From: a virus
DNA: 40,068 bases
Strand: one strand, 5' to 3'
Virus record (IMG/VR): IMGVR_UViG_3300028883_000021
Coordinates: 1-40,068 of that record
Below are positions 1 to 6,683 of the stretch, piece by piece. Numbering within the stretch: position 1 is the stretch's first letter; each line of letters begins with the position of its first letter. Under the pieces are notes generated by a model. That model ran no database searches. It saw only the letters and a list, made by a program, of their open reading frames with translations, and was not told where the DNA came from. The translations under genes and the position numbers were made by a program.

Positions 1-127
1 GAGCAACTCGGCCCGCGACCCCGAGATATTGAAAGATCTTGCCGACAAGCATCTCGTTATACCGGTATTCGCTCCATGATTCCCTGCGCCGCAATATCCG
101 CGAGCGAATTTCGCCATCGGCCCCGCC
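1..127. repeat. Terminal overlap of a circular assembly, left copy
   Basis: These 127 bases are identical to 39942-40068. The length of 127 is a common maximum k-mer in short-read assemblers, so this is most simply an assembly overlap that closes a circle. The amidase gene reads in frame through the join, which supports circularity. Remove one copy to obtain the unique 39,941-bp genome. Confidence 0.95.
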
Positions 128-205
128 GCGCTCTTGAGAATGCCCGACAACTAGGGCAACCCATAATCTCCGATTGTCCTCGATATGCTGATTCGCGCCG
201 ATCAT
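1..205 (-). CDS. N-acetylmuramoyl-L-alanine amidase (endolysin), N-terminal part; continues at 39454-40068
   Basis: This is the start of the Amidase_3 gene that crosses the contig junction. The start is ATG at 205-203, preceded by AGGCGG and lying 2 bp after the TAA stop of the upstream coiled-coil gene. The first 37 codons are absent from a linear reading of the right-hand end. They supply the first zinc ligand: the protein reads VALVVGHSQERGGADG, with His22 in the place of the family's HxGxxxGA motif, and then SEYRYN with Glu46 as the expected second ligand. Joined to the right end the gene is 693 nt and 230 aa, a normal length for a stand-alone Amidase_3 domain. There is no signal peptide, so release would need a holin. 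Assignment to the family is firm; a role as the phage endolysin is inferred from context. Confidence 0.9.
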   Translation of the reverse strand, partial: MIGANQHIEDNRRLWVALVVGHSQERGGADGEIRSRILRRRESWSEYRYNEMLVGKIFQYLGVAGRVA

Positions 206-207
206 TG

Positions 208-954
208 TTACCGCCTGATCGCGACGTTTTGCCGCCTGATGATCCGGATCCCGGCGATCGAGACCGGCTGCGTTTCCGTGTCTTGGCTCTTGATCCAACT
301 CTTAATGACGCTCTCTTTGACCGTGATCGCATTCATTAACGGAACCTCTCCGGAAGCAACGGCCCGGACGAAAGCGACCATGTCGACAACCTCGATCTCG
401 ATCGTTTTCCGAGCGATCCCGGCGACATCCCCGACCCGCGTCATGTTTTCCTTTTTCTCAACGATCGGCATTTCCTCATAATACAACGCCGCCTCGGTCC
501 GCGCCGCCTCGGCTTGCTCGACCTTCCCCGCTTTCTCGAGTTTCTCGGCCCGCTTGTTGAGTTTTTCTTGCTCTCGGCGTTCCCTCTCAAGCGCCTCGGC
601 CCTCGCCTTTGCCTCGGCCGCTTTCCGTTTCTCTTCCTGTTCGGTCAAATAGTCCGAGACCTTCCTCTTCGTGATCGCCTCGGCCTCGTCGAGCGGATCC
701 GAGAGCCGCTTGAATAACGCGCAAGCATTTTTCCACGCCTGATGTGCGGGAGTGACAATTTTCTCGCGCTCGACCTTGACCCGATCTTGCATCTCTTTAA
801 CGTTCCCGAGAAACTCGATCGCCTGACGTTTCTCGGCCTCGTTTTTGACCGAGATCCTCTCCGCGTGTTTCATGACCGCCGGAACCTGCCGCTCAACCTC
901 GATAACGACCTTTGTCCGAATGTCTCGTTCGTTGTTACGTTTCGATTCGTTCAT
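208..954 (-). CDS. Coiled-coil phage protein of unknown function
   Basis: A 248-aa soluble protein. The start is the ATG at 954, preceded by AGGAGAAAATC; a longer in-frame start at 996 lacks such a site. Residues about 20-75 and 95-160 are highly charged helix, including a Lys/Glu/Arg/Ala-rich coiled coil. The remainder (about 170-248) is a small mixed domain rich in Val and Ile. The arrangement, with a segment around TPAHQAWKNAC before the coil, resembles phage proteins usually found beside recombination genes, and here the upstream neighbour is a PD-(D/E)XK exonuclease. An accessory role in DNA recombination or host nuclease inhibition (Gam-like) is possible, but I see no diagnostic motif. 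The stop lies 2 bp before the amidase start, so the two are translationally close. Confidence 0.8.
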   Translation of the reverse strand: MNESKRNNERDIRTKVVIEVERQVPAVMKHAERISVKNEAEKRQAIEFLGNVKEMQDRVKVEREKIVTPAHQAWKNACALFKRLSDPLDEAEAITKRKVSDYLTEQEEKRKAAEAKARAEALERERREQEKLNKRAEKLEKAGKVEQAEAARTEAALYYEEMPIVEKKENMTRVGDVAGIARKTIEIEVVDMVAFVRAVASGEVPLMNAITVKESVIKSWIKSQDTETQPVSIAGIRIIRRQNVAIRR

Positions 955-974
955 GATTTTCTCCTTTGATTTTT

Positions 975-1646
975 TTAGGAAATCCGGTATTTCCATACCG
1001 TGATCCCCGACCTGAATATGTTTTGCATCGCTCGTACCGGTCGATGCTCTTTCACGATCTTATAATTACCATCCGGACGCAACTGGACCTCGATCAGTTT
1101 CCGGATCCCGAGCCCCCAACTTGCGACCGCTTGGAGATACGCCTGAAACTGCAAATCATATCGTTTCGGATATGATCCGCCGGTCTTAATGTCGAACGCG
1201 ATCCCGAGATCCGGAAGGATCCGGTCCAGAGTCGCGCCGTATTCGAGCCCGGTCCGGTCTGGCGCCTTGAAATAAATCGGAGCCTCGATAATCGCCGCCT
1301 CTCCGCCGAGCCCTTTGGCTCTCACGAACTGAATATACGCCGCGAGATAGCCGCCCCCATCCGAACCGAGATCGGACCGCGAGATCCGTTTCCCTCTATC
1401 CCATTTTTCGGTTATGGAATGGACGCGTTGCCCGCGTCGCCTTCCGGCCTCTCCGGCGACCGTGTCGGCGATCGCATCCATCGGAGAAAATAGGTTGAGG
1501 ATCCCGCTCGTTGACGGGATCCGACGACCCCGGAGAGCATACATATGGCCCGCCTCAATGAAATTGAACCCATCGCGTCCGGGGACCGGGAGACCGTAAT
1601 CCCCCGCCTTGACCGGCCGCAACGCCGCGTCTTTCGCCCGCTTCAT
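975..1646 (-). CDS. PD-(D/E)XK exonuclease (RecB/Cas4-like fold)
   Basis: A 223-aa nuclease. The ATG at 1646 overlaps the upstream stop (ATGA) and has GAGGGG 5 nt before it. Visible motifs are His76 in GQRVHSITE, Asp141 in GATLDRIL, Asp152-Ile-Lys154 in AFDIKTG, and the trailing helix QFQAYLQA (about 166-173). This His, Asp, DxK, QxxxY order is the signature of RecB-like exonucleases in which two metal ions are held by the acidic residues and the Lys activates water. In phages such enzymes usually resect double-stranded ends for single-strand annealing. A candidate annealing protein is encoded at 5589-6653, so the two could form a recombination pair, although they sit in different operons. 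The fold call is firm; the substrate is inferred. Confidence 0.85.
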   Translation of the reverse strand: MKRAKDAALRPVKAGDYGLPVPGRDGFNFIEAGHMYALRGRRIPSTSGILNLFSPMDAIADTVAGEAGRRRGQRVHSITEKWDRGKRISRSDLGSDGGGYLAAYIQFVRAKGLGGEAAIIEAPIYFKAPDRTGLEYGATLDRILPDLGIAFDIKTGGSYPKRYDLQFQAYLQAVASWGLGIRKLIEVQLRPDGNYKIVKEHRPVRAMQNIFRSGITVWKYRIS

Positions 1647-1870
1647 ATCCACCCCTCGATCCATACGATCGCGGGCGGGATCCCCGCGTCTTCGGCGAGA
1701 GACTCGACGATCCGATTCGCGAGCGACCTTGCCGAAATCATCATTCTAGCCTCTGGATCGCGTTTGTTTTTCGGCTCCATCTCCGAGATCCGAAACATTT
1801 TCGGACCGCTCCGAATCAACTTTATCTCGCCGCGCTCACACGATATAGTCAACGACTTGATATGCTTCAT
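1643..1870 (-). CDS. Small hypothetical protein
   Basis: A 75-aa protein starting at ATG 1870, which overlaps the previous stop (ATGA) and is preceded by GAGGGGAAACA. The N-terminal 25 residues alternate basic and hydrophobic (IKSLTISCERGEIKLIRS), as in a beta-rich start. The C-terminal half has helix-forming stretches such as ARSLANRIVESLAEDAG. There is no membrane segment and no motif I recognise. It is tightly coupled to the exonuclease downstream and the membrane protein upstream. Overlapping starts on both sides and a good ribosome site support it as a real gene. Confidence 0.7.
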   Translation of the reverse strand: MKHIKSLTISCERGEIKLIRSGPKMFRISEMEPKNKRDPEARMMISARSLANRIVESLAEDAGIPPAIVWIEGWI

Positions 1871-2121
1871 TGTTTCCCCTCTTCCTCGTTTTTTTGCCCT
1901 TCGCGGATCCGCCGGATCGTGTCTCTCGAGACCGGTTTCCCGCGCTCGATGATTCCTCTCGTGTCTTCGATAACCCATAACACTAAAACCAGCGCTCCGG
2001 CGACAACGGATCCTCGGAGCATCCACGCCCACGGAGAGAAGCGAGATCCGGCGACGATCAAGGCGATCGTAACCGCGATCGCCGAGATCGTCAATGCCGC
2101 GGATCGGAACGTCATCTGCAT
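1867..2121 (-). CDS. Small two-helix membrane protein
   Basis: About 84 aa. Two in-frame ATGs (2121 and 2115) are both plausible: the first follows GGGAACGA, and the second forms an ATGA overlap with the upstream stop. The sequence shows two hydrophobic helices, about residues 8-27 (ALTISAIAVTIALIVAG) and 34-55 (WMLRGSVVAGALVLVLWVI), followed by a charged tail rich in Arg and Glu. This is compatible with a small inner-membrane protein, possibly a holin, an antiholin or a superinfection factor, but nothing distinguishes these. It belongs to the early small-gene operon. Confidence 0.7.
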   Translation of the reverse strand: MQMTFRSAALTISAIAVTIALIVAGSRFSPWAWMLRGSVVAGALVLVLWVIEDTRGIIERGKPVSRDTIRRIREGQKNEEEGKQ

Positions 2122-2363
2122 TCGTTCCCGCTGATCACATCGCTTGCGAATACGAACCGGAATGAGGGCTCTTCGTCTCTCGGGAACCTTACTAGACAAG
2201 CCCGCTTCGTCGTTGCCGCCCGCGTCCCGATATGGAACGCCGCCTCTTCGTTGAACCCGTCGATGAAATTCTCCACGACCGCCGCGCCCTCAAGAATTGG
2301 ATTGCTCTGGCTGTCAACATTCCAGATCGCGACGCGATCTCCAATTTTGATTGTTTTTTTCAT
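2112..2363 (-). CDS. Small beta-rich hypothetical protein
   Basis: An 83-aa protein whose ATG at 2363 overlaps the previous stop (ATGA). The opening segment MKKTIKIGDRVAIWNVD has the look of a small SH3/KOW-like barrel, with GDRV followed by hydrophobic strands. A later stretch (KRACLVRFPRDEEPSFRFV) also alternates strand-like. No catalytic motif is visible. Its length and operon position fit an early phage protein that binds nucleic acid or a host factor, but this is a guess from shape. Confidence 0.7.
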   Translation of the reverse strand: MKKTIKIGDRVAIWNVDSQSNPILEGAAVVENFIDGFNEEAAFHIGTRAATTKRACLVRFPRDEEPSFRFVFASDVISGNECR

Positions 2364-2554
2364 GATTTCCTCGCTCTTCTCTGTCTCGCCTCTTCGCGAA
2401 CGAACTCTATATACAACGACTCGCTCCCGAACTCGGCAAGAATCCGACGCCTAAAAGCCAAACGAAAGTCCGACTTGCTCGGCATGAAGCCGCCGAAAGA
2501 ATCGACGACCTCGCTCCAAATTTCCTCAATCCGCGCTCTCTCTTTCTCGGTCAT
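2360..2554 (-). CDS. Small helical hypothetical protein
   Basis: A 64-aa, strongly charged, mostly helical protein (for example KERARIEEIWSEVVDSFGG and SLYIEFVREEARQRRARKS). ATGA overlaps join it to both neighbours. There is no membrane segment, no cysteine and no motif that I recognise. It is one of a run of small genes under the promoter at 3055-3083, where phages commonly encode host-takeover factors. Confidence 0.7.
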   Translation of the reverse strand: MTEKERARIEEIWSEVVDSFGGFMPSKSDFRLAFRRRILAEFGSESLYIEFVREEARQRRARKS

Positions 2555-2847
2555 TTTTCGCTCCGTTTTTTTGAGATCATTTTACGTAGATCCGCGAGCA
2601 ACGCGTCGGCGATTTTCCGCTCTCGTTTGCCAAGCGCCGCCAATTTCCCGAGAGCATAGACCGCGCCGATCATGTCTTCGCCTTCCGCCTGAAAAGCCAA
2701 TGAAGCATATCCGGGATCAATGCATAGATCAAAATGGAAGAGACATTGATTCGCATCGGACCCGATTGCAAAGTTAGCCTCGGACTCGAGCGCGAACGCC
2801 CGAGCCCGGAGAGCCTCGAAATCCTTCCGGCTGATTTTGCTTTTCAT
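2551..2847 (-). CDS. Small hypothetical protein
   Basis: A 98-aa protein. ATG at 2847 was chosen over an in-frame ATG at 2862 because it lies just after the upstream stop and has GAGG 7 nt before it. The start (MKSKISRKDFEALRARAFALESEANF) and end (KLAALGKRERKIADALLADLRKMI) are helical. The middle (QCLFHFDLCIDPGYASLAF) is more hydrophobic and holds two Cys. It is not recognised as a known family. Its stop overlaps the next start by ATGA. Confidence 0.7.
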   Translation of the reverse strand: MKSKISRKDFEALRARAFALESEANFAIGSDANQCLFHFDLCIDPGYASLAFQAEGEDMIGAVYALGKLAALGKRERKIADALLADLRKMISKKRSEK

Positions 2848-2849
2848 GA

Positions 2850-3038
2850 TCACGCCTCGCAATGGAACGGGAGAACGCCGCGGATCGCGCCATCATACCA
2901 GCGATCCAACTTGACAATCTCGGCCTCAACCCGCTCTCGCTCCCCGTCCGTGGCCGCGTTGTCAACCGCGAACTCCAACTCTTCCCGAGTGTTGCGATAG
3001 TAATCCTCAATGCGATTCCGTTTCGTTTTGTTGATCAT
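2850..3038 (-). CDS. First gene of the second early operon, small charged protein
   Basis: A 62-aa protein. ATG at 3038 is preceded by an ideal GGAGG with a 5-nt spacer, and the TATAAT box of the promoter ends 17 nt upstream of the start. Leader and ribosome site (GGAGGTAGCAATG) are almost the same as those of the gene at 6684-7109, so the two promoters share an expression cassette. The protein is a charged helical hairpin (RIEDYYRNTREELEFAVDN, then ERERVEAEIVKLDRWYDGAI). Function is unknown. Being first behind the strongest promoter suggests high early expression. Confidence 0.8.
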   Translation of the reverse strand: MINKTKRNRIEDYYRNTREELEFAVDNAATDGERERVEAEIVKLDRWYDGAIRGVLPFHCEA

Positions 3039-3054
3039 TGCTACCTCCGATATA

Positions 3055-3083
3055 ATTATATATAAGGGCCTTATACTTGTCAA
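3055..3083 (-). promoter_or_regulatory. Perfect-consensus sigma70 promoter
   Basis: Reading the minus strand, TTGACA occupies 3083-3078 and TATAAT 3060-3055, with a 17-bp spacer. All twelve hexamer bases match consensus. It faces the gene at 3038 and the run of early genes below it. The spacer is almost filled by the dyad at 3061-3075, so occupancy of that dyad would block RNA polymerase. Confidence 0.92.
3061..3075. promoter_or_regulatory. Operator-like dyad TATAAG-N3-CTTATA, copy 1
   Basis: The sequence TATAAGGGCCTTATA is a perfect inverted repeat with 6-bp arms around three bases. It lies between the -35 and -10 boxes. The same arms recur at 7652-7666 (perfect) and at 7133-7147 (one mismatch), the latter again inside a promoter spacer. 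This is the geometry expected for a repressor site. The binder is unknown; the ribbon-helix-helix protein at 5322-5516 is the best candidate encoded here. Confidence 0.8.
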
Positions 3084-3108
3084 CCCCCTTTTCCTCTTAA
3101 ATTTTTTT

Positions 3109-3741
3109 TTATGAAGCAATGATTCCTGCGATCAATAAAGCCGCCGCGACAACGATCCTCTGACGCTTGAGTCGTTTGTTTTCCGCTTCCGCGTTGAGCC
3201 GGAGCGCCTTCTCTTTCGCATAATCTCGCTCGAATTTCGCGCATGCGACAATTTGCTCATTTCGCTCTTTCATGACCTCGGCGAGTTTTTCGTTTGTCAA
3301 TTTCAATTGGACCCGGACCTCGGCGACCTCTTCCTCGAGAGCCTTGATCAATAGATCCCGATCCTTGATCGCCGCGATTATTTTCGCCTTCTCTACCTCG
3401 TGCCCGGACCTGATGTCCGCGACAACTGTCTTTGTCTTCTCGAGATCCTTCTCGGCCTTGATCCGCGCCGCCGTTGCTTTTGATTCGATCACCTTTGACG
3501 CCTTAATCTTGACATTGAGAGCATCGAGTTTAGATTGCAATCGAGCCTCACTCTCGGCCCGATCCCGTCGTAACTTGAGCAACGCTTGATCTCGCTCGTA
3601 TACCATATCCTCGAGTATCTGAATCTCCCGGTCCGACTTGTCGCCGAATCCGGCGATCTGCGGGAGAAAAAGGATCACGAGCGCCCCGATCATAACGATT
3701 GCAACATAGACGGAAATTCTCTTCTTGTCATCATTCCCCAT
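3109..3741 (-). CDS. Coiled-coil protein with a membrane helix at each end, spanin-like
   Basis: A 210-aa protein. ATG at 3741 follows GGGGG by a few bases and overlaps the upstream gene by 11 bp. Residues about 9-28 form a hydrophobic helix (ISVYVAIVMIGALVILFL). The following 150 residues are an uninterrupted, highly charged coiled coil, and residues 194-209 form a second hydrophobic helix (RIVVAAALLIAGIIAS). There is no lipobox. Two membrane anchors joined by a long periplasmic-type coil is what is expected of a protein bridging membranes, as spanins do. It follows a holin-like gene. Spanin function is an inference, and the place in an early block is unusual for lysis genes; a structural or replication-site membrane tether is an alternative. 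Confidence 0.6.
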   Translation of the reverse strand: MGNDDKKRISVYVAIVMIGALVILFLPQIAGFGDKSDREIQILEDMVYERDQALLKLRRDRAESEARLQSKLDALNVKIKASKVIESKATAARIKAEKDLEKTKTVVADIRSGHEVEKAKIIAAIKDRDLLIKALEEEVAEVRVQLKLTNEKLAEVMKERNEQIVACAKFERDYAKEKALRLNAEAENKRLKRQRIVVAAALLIAGIIAS

Positions 3742-4114
3742 TTTTGCCCCCTTCGGCGTCTGGCCTCATTATTGGATCCGGCTGTGGTTCCGGAGTGCCC
3801 CGCAATAACGAAAATATCTCGCGGATCCGGCTCTTGAGCCGGAGCCAATCCCCGGCATATGCCTTGTTCATTGCAAAAGTCAAAACGACGAACATCGCGA
3901 CGCAATGGAGAGAGATCGTTACATCGGGGAAGAGTTTATATACCACGAAAAAACACCCGACGCCGACGATCCACGAGATCGGCAAAGACCATTCCGGCTT
4001 TATGAACCGGATCCGCTTTACCATCTCCGTGGTAAATACCATTGACAACGCATAAACCGCCATGCTCACCACGACCCAACTCAACCCATTGATTACACTT
4101 AAAATCGATTCCAT
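3731..4114 (-). CDS. Three-helix membrane protein, holin-like
   Basis: A 127-aa protein starting at ATG 4114, which overlaps the upstream stop by one base (TAATG) and is preceded by GAGG. Three hydrophobic helices are visible at about residues 9-30, 44-63 and 68-85, followed by a basic and then Pro-rich polar C-terminal tail. Size, helix number and charged tail match class I holins, which form lesions that release endolysin. It precedes the spanin-like gene, but the amidase is in another operon about 4 kb downstream. Membrane topology is seen directly; the holin role is inferred. Confidence 0.55.
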   Translation of the reverse strand: MESILSVINGLSWVVVSMAVYALSMVFTTEMVKRIRFIKPEWSLPISWIVGVGCFFVVYKLFPDVTISLHCVAMFVVLTFAMNKAYAGDWLRLKSRIREIFSLLRGTPEPQPDPIMRPDAEGGKNGE

Positions 4115-5313
4115 TATTCCTCGCTTTTTGTCTCGGCCGGTCCATCGAGTAGATCCTTGTTTTTCTCGAGTACTAGCCGATCCCGGATCTGATCGATTTC
4201 CTCTTTCGCCGCCGCGACCTCTCGTTGAGCCGCGATCAGAAGCGCCGCGTTTCGTCGGTCTTTCGGCGTTTGGCTGACCTCGTCAAAATTGATCCCGAGA
4301 TTCGTCAATCTTTGAATCTCGCTCTCTTTGTACGCGATCAATCCCTCGAGATGCTCGATCCGATCCTCTGGCGAATCCGTCGAGCCGCTCACCTGCGCTC
4401 TCTGTGATCCGCTCTCTTTGTTGCTATCCTCTATCCCGATCCGCTCTAATTCCGCCGGGATCTCCGACGCCCGGCTCTCCCAAATCATCTCTTGTCGTAT
4501 TCGCTCGACAAGACTTTCGTCAGAGAGAAAGATTGAGATCCGCTCGACGAAATTTCCCCATCGTTTCTCGAGCCGGTATTTCCGCGTTTTGATCTTTCCG
4601 CGTGACGGGAGCCAATATAACTTTGATCGCTCAATACAATCAACGACGCGCTCCGCGCCGATGCTATCGACTAAAAGGGTCAAGGATTCCTCTCCCCTTT
4701 GCCCGACGGGGATCCCCGCCGCCATCGCGATCCCCTTTAACTCTTTGCGGGATCTCTTCTCTTTCTCTTTTTGTTTTAGTTTTGTTTTTGTTTTAGTTTT
4801 GTTTTTGTTTTCTGATGAAGCCATTTCGTCGCATTCGCTCCGCAATGGCGTCGCATTGCGATCGCTATGCGATCGCATTGCCTCCGCATCCGAGTCGCCA
4901 TGATCCGGATCGTCAGGTTTCCCCCATCGGGCCTCCGCGCCTACCTTTCCGGCCTTCGACCGCCTATGCCGCGCCTCTTCAAATCTCGTCATTCTCCGGT
5001 CCAATGATGGCGACGAATAGAAACCATTCCGCCTCTCGATCAAGAGCGAGTCGGCCTTCGGATAGTTTTCGGGATCCGAGACGAACTCTAAAATACTCTT
5101 CGCGAGCCCCGGCTCGATCTGAAATTGATACTCGAGATCTTCGACGTCTTCCTCGGGCATGCGAAAATCTTTATACGCGCCCCGTAACCGCTCGATCAGA
5201 AGCCAATATATCCCGACACCCTGCCAACCGAACCGCTTTCTCAATCGTACGAGTTTCGGATCGCTAGAGGCGTCCGCATCATGCAAGAATCTTTGCTTTC
5301 CCGCATCGCTCAT
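4114..5313 (-). CDS. Replication initiator / replisome organiser, DUF4373-like N-terminus
   Basis: A 399-aa protein; ATG 5313 has GAGGGCGAT before it. The N-terminal 110 residues (FLHDADASSDPKLVRLRKRFGWQGVG, then IYWLLIERLRG) match the DUF4373/Lin1244-type winged-helix domain found in phage replication proteins, which bind origin DNA. A Lys-rich linker follows at about residues 170-190 (KNKTKTKTKLKQKEKEK). The middle has a conserved-looking segment (RSKLYWLPSRGKIKTRKYRLEKRWGNFVERI), and the C-terminus is a charged coiled coil. The gene contains an A-rich 17-bp repeat and a GC-palindrome cluster, like phages whose origin lies inside the initiator gene. No helicase or primase is encoded, so it probably loads host replication proteins. 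Confidence 0.75.
   Translation of the reverse strand: MSDAGKQRFLHDADASSDPKLVRLRKRFGWQGVGIYWLLIERLRGAYKDFRMPEEDVEDLEYQFQIEPGLAKSILEFVSDPENYPKADSLLIERRNGFYSSPSLDRRMTRFEEARHRRSKAGKVGAEARWGKPDDPDHGDSDAEAMRSHSDRNATPLRSECDEMASSENKNKTKTKTKLKQKEKEKRSRKELKGIAMAAGIPVGQRGEESLTLLVDSIGAERVVDCIERSKLYWLPSRGKIKTRKYRLEKRWGNFVERISIFLSDESLVERIRQEMIWESRASEIPAELERIGIEDSNKESGSQRAQVSGSTDSPEDRIEHLEGLIAYKESEIQRLTNLGINFDEVSQTPKDRRNAALLIAAQREVAAAKEEIDQIRDRLVLEKNKDLLDGPAETKSEE
4765..4811. repeat. A/T-rich 17-bp direct repeat inside the initiator gene
   Basis: On the plus strand a unit GTTTTAGTTTTGTTTTT occurs twice in tandem with a partial third. It lies in a gene that is otherwise over 50% GC. The 17-bp period is not a multiple of three, yet all frames give Lys-rich peptide, so selection may act on the DNA. 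An easily melted tract next to palindromes in an initiator gene resembles a duplex-unwinding element. Confidence 0.6.
4842..4859. repeat. Imperfect GCAATGCG / CGCATTGC dyad in the initiator gene
   Basis: The plus strand reads GCAATGGC-GT-CGCATTGC, with two mismatched positions in the left arm, followed at once by two GCGATCGC palindromes. A perfect copy, GCAATGCG-GT-CGCATTGC, is found at 36716-36733 in the small terminase gene. Both encode an RNAT peptide in disordered regions. It may be a protein-binding site shared by replication and packaging. Confidence 0.45.
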
Positions 5314-5321
5314 ATCGCCCT

Positions 5322-5516
5322 CTACCGGATCTCTGTCTTGTTTTTTGTATTCCGATCGAATCTCTCGAGATACATCTTTAACGCGTCCCGGATCAACGAA
5401 CTGCGAGATCTCGCGAGAGCCCGTGAGATCTCTAACAACCGGATATGTTGCTCTTCCGTTGGATGAAACGCCATAATCGGGCCTAACTCCGTAAATTGTC
5501 CTTTTCTTGATTTCAT
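5322..5516 (-). CDS. Ribbon-helix-helix (CopG/Arc-like) DNA-binding regulator
   Basis: A 64-aa protein starting at ATG 5516 after AGAGAGGAATAA. After a short basic N-terminus there is a beta-strand (GPIMAFHPTEEQ) and two helices (IRLLEISRALAR and SRSSLIRDALKMYLERF). The second has the SxxIRxAL pattern typical of CopG/Arc proteins, which dimerise and insert a beta-ribbon into the major groove of palindromic operators. It is the only recognisable DNA-binding repressor in the genome. It lies in the operon whose promoter holds an operator-like dyad, so autorepression through the TATAAG-N3-CTTATA sites is a natural hypothesis. A strong hairpin precedes the gene. Confidence 0.8.
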   Translation of the reverse strand: MKSRKGQFTELGPIMAFHPTEEQHIRLLEISRALARSRSSLIRDALKMYLERFDRNTKNKTEIR

Positions 5517-5543
5517 TTATTCCTCTCTTTGATTGCTTGGAGC

Positions 5544-5572
5544 GAGCCGGGGAATGACACTCTCCCCGGCTC
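5544..5572 (-). promoter_or_regulatory. Intergenic RNA hairpin
   Basis: Nine perfectly paired bases (GAGCCGGGG with CCCCGGCTC) enclose an 11-base loop, and one more A-T pair can form inside. It lies between the annealing-protein gene and the regulator gene. No U-run follows on the minus-strand transcript, so it is not a standard terminator. It could be an attenuator, processing site or mRNA stabiliser. Confidence 0.75.
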
Positions 5573-5588
5573 TATCTCGATCCCGCGT

Positions 5589-6653
5589 CTAACGATATTC
5601 CGGCGGAACGTCGTCCGGCCCATAATCCGCCGGGGACATATCCGGGATTGACGAATCAACCCCCCCGTCGTTGTCGCTCCGCTTGCCCCTCGTGGAGCCG
5701 CCGTTGATCTCTTTCCTGAACGTATTCAGAGACGCCCCGGCCCGGCTCTCTTTGAGATCGAGCAACCGCCGGACCCCCGGAACCTGACCTTTTCGTCCCT
5801 TGAACGACGTCACGCGCTCGAGAGTGTCCGTTGCCTTCCCGACGTCTCCGTCTCCATGAAACGAGAGTATCTCCATCCATAGATCCCACGCCGCTTTCGG
5901 AACGTCGTCTTGTTGAACCGTTGCGTTGTCGATAACCGCGCTATCCATCCCGCGCTTGTTGAGATCGTCGTCGCCGGAGCCTGCCGCCTCGTTTGCCTGA
6001 ATGTCTTCGAGATCCTGATCCAACATATCACTAACCCCGGACGTTGAAAGAGCCGCATCGACAAGCGCTCTCTTTTTCGCCATTTTTAGGATCGTGTTTT
6101 GCATTGTCCAGTGATTATCCCGCTCGACCCTATGGAAAATCCACCACGCGCCCTCTTTTTTGCGAGCAATGTATGCGGATCCGGACGATTCCGTTCGCTT
6201 TCCCTCGACCTCTTTCGCGAGAATCCGCTTGTCGCGTGTGTCCCAATATGCCTCGGGGACTTTTTTTTGCGTGTTCTCGGTGAAATATAGGTATTTTTCT
6301 TCCCGAGAATTACACGACCCGATCCCGGTCCCGAGAACGATCCCGCTCTCCCTGTGAACGAGTTTGACGCTCATAGAGTACATAATGAGATCGTCGCGTT
6401 CGACTCGCGACTCGACGATATAAATCGGACTCGCGCACATATACATTACAAGCGCCTCGGCCCCGGCCTTTAACAAGACCGGCTTGTTGACCCCCTTGAT
6501 CCGCGCATAATGCGGACCCGGCTCGAGAACGCTCCGAAAGATGTTCCGGATCTGATCGATTCTCCCTCGCAACTGATCCGGAGATAAGACAATGTTTCCC
6601 ATCCCCGTACTGGCCGGAGAGACTCCGACCCCCTCGCTCTTTCTTTCCGTCAT
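5589..6653 (-). CDS. ssDNA-annealing-like phage recombination/replication protein
   Basis: A 354-aa protein. ATG 6653 is chosen because GGAG lies 6 nt upstream; the longer start would be a TTG. Two segments are recognisable from a widespread phage and plasmid family: KPVLLKAGAEALVMYM (about residues 55-72), and NTILKMAKKRALVDAALSTSG followed by SDMLDQDLED (about 188-220). In other phages this family is found beside exonucleases and SSB genes and is generally taken as a single-strand DNA-binding or annealing factor. Two Cys lie in the domain. The C-terminal 120 residues are acidic and disordered. The nearest exonuclease partner here is at 975-1646. Family resemblance is good; annealing activity is inferred. 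Confidence 0.65.
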   Translation of the reverse strand: MTERKSEGVGVSPASTGMGNIVLSPDQLRGRIDQIRNIFRSVLEPGPHYARIKGVNKPVLLKAGAEALVMYMCASPIYIVESRVERDDLIMYSMSVKLVHRESGIVLGTGIGSCNSREEKYLYFTENTQKKVPEAYWDTRDKRILAKEVEGKRTESSGSAYIARKKEGAWWIFHRVERDNHWTMQNTILKMAKKRALVDAALSTSGVSDMLDQDLEDIQANEAAGSGDDDLNKRGMDSAVIDNATVQQDDVPKAAWDLWMEILSFHGDGDVGKATDTLERVTSFKGRKGQVPGVRRLLDLKESRAGASLNTFRKEINGGSTRGKRSDNDGGVDSSIPDMSPADYGPDDVPPEYR

Positions 6654-6683
6654 GTTAGCCTCCAAATTTTTTATTAAACTTGA

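Noticed and set aside
1-127. Biological direct terminal repeats of a linear phage genome
   Set aside because: The length is that of an assembler k-mer, and a gene reads through the join; true terminal repeats are usually collapsed or show raised coverage, which cannot be seen here.
5544-5572. Rho-independent terminator
   Set aside because: A strong stem but no U-run follows on the transcribed strand; recorded as a hairpin of unknown role. The same reason applies to 30393-30422 and 37450-37486.
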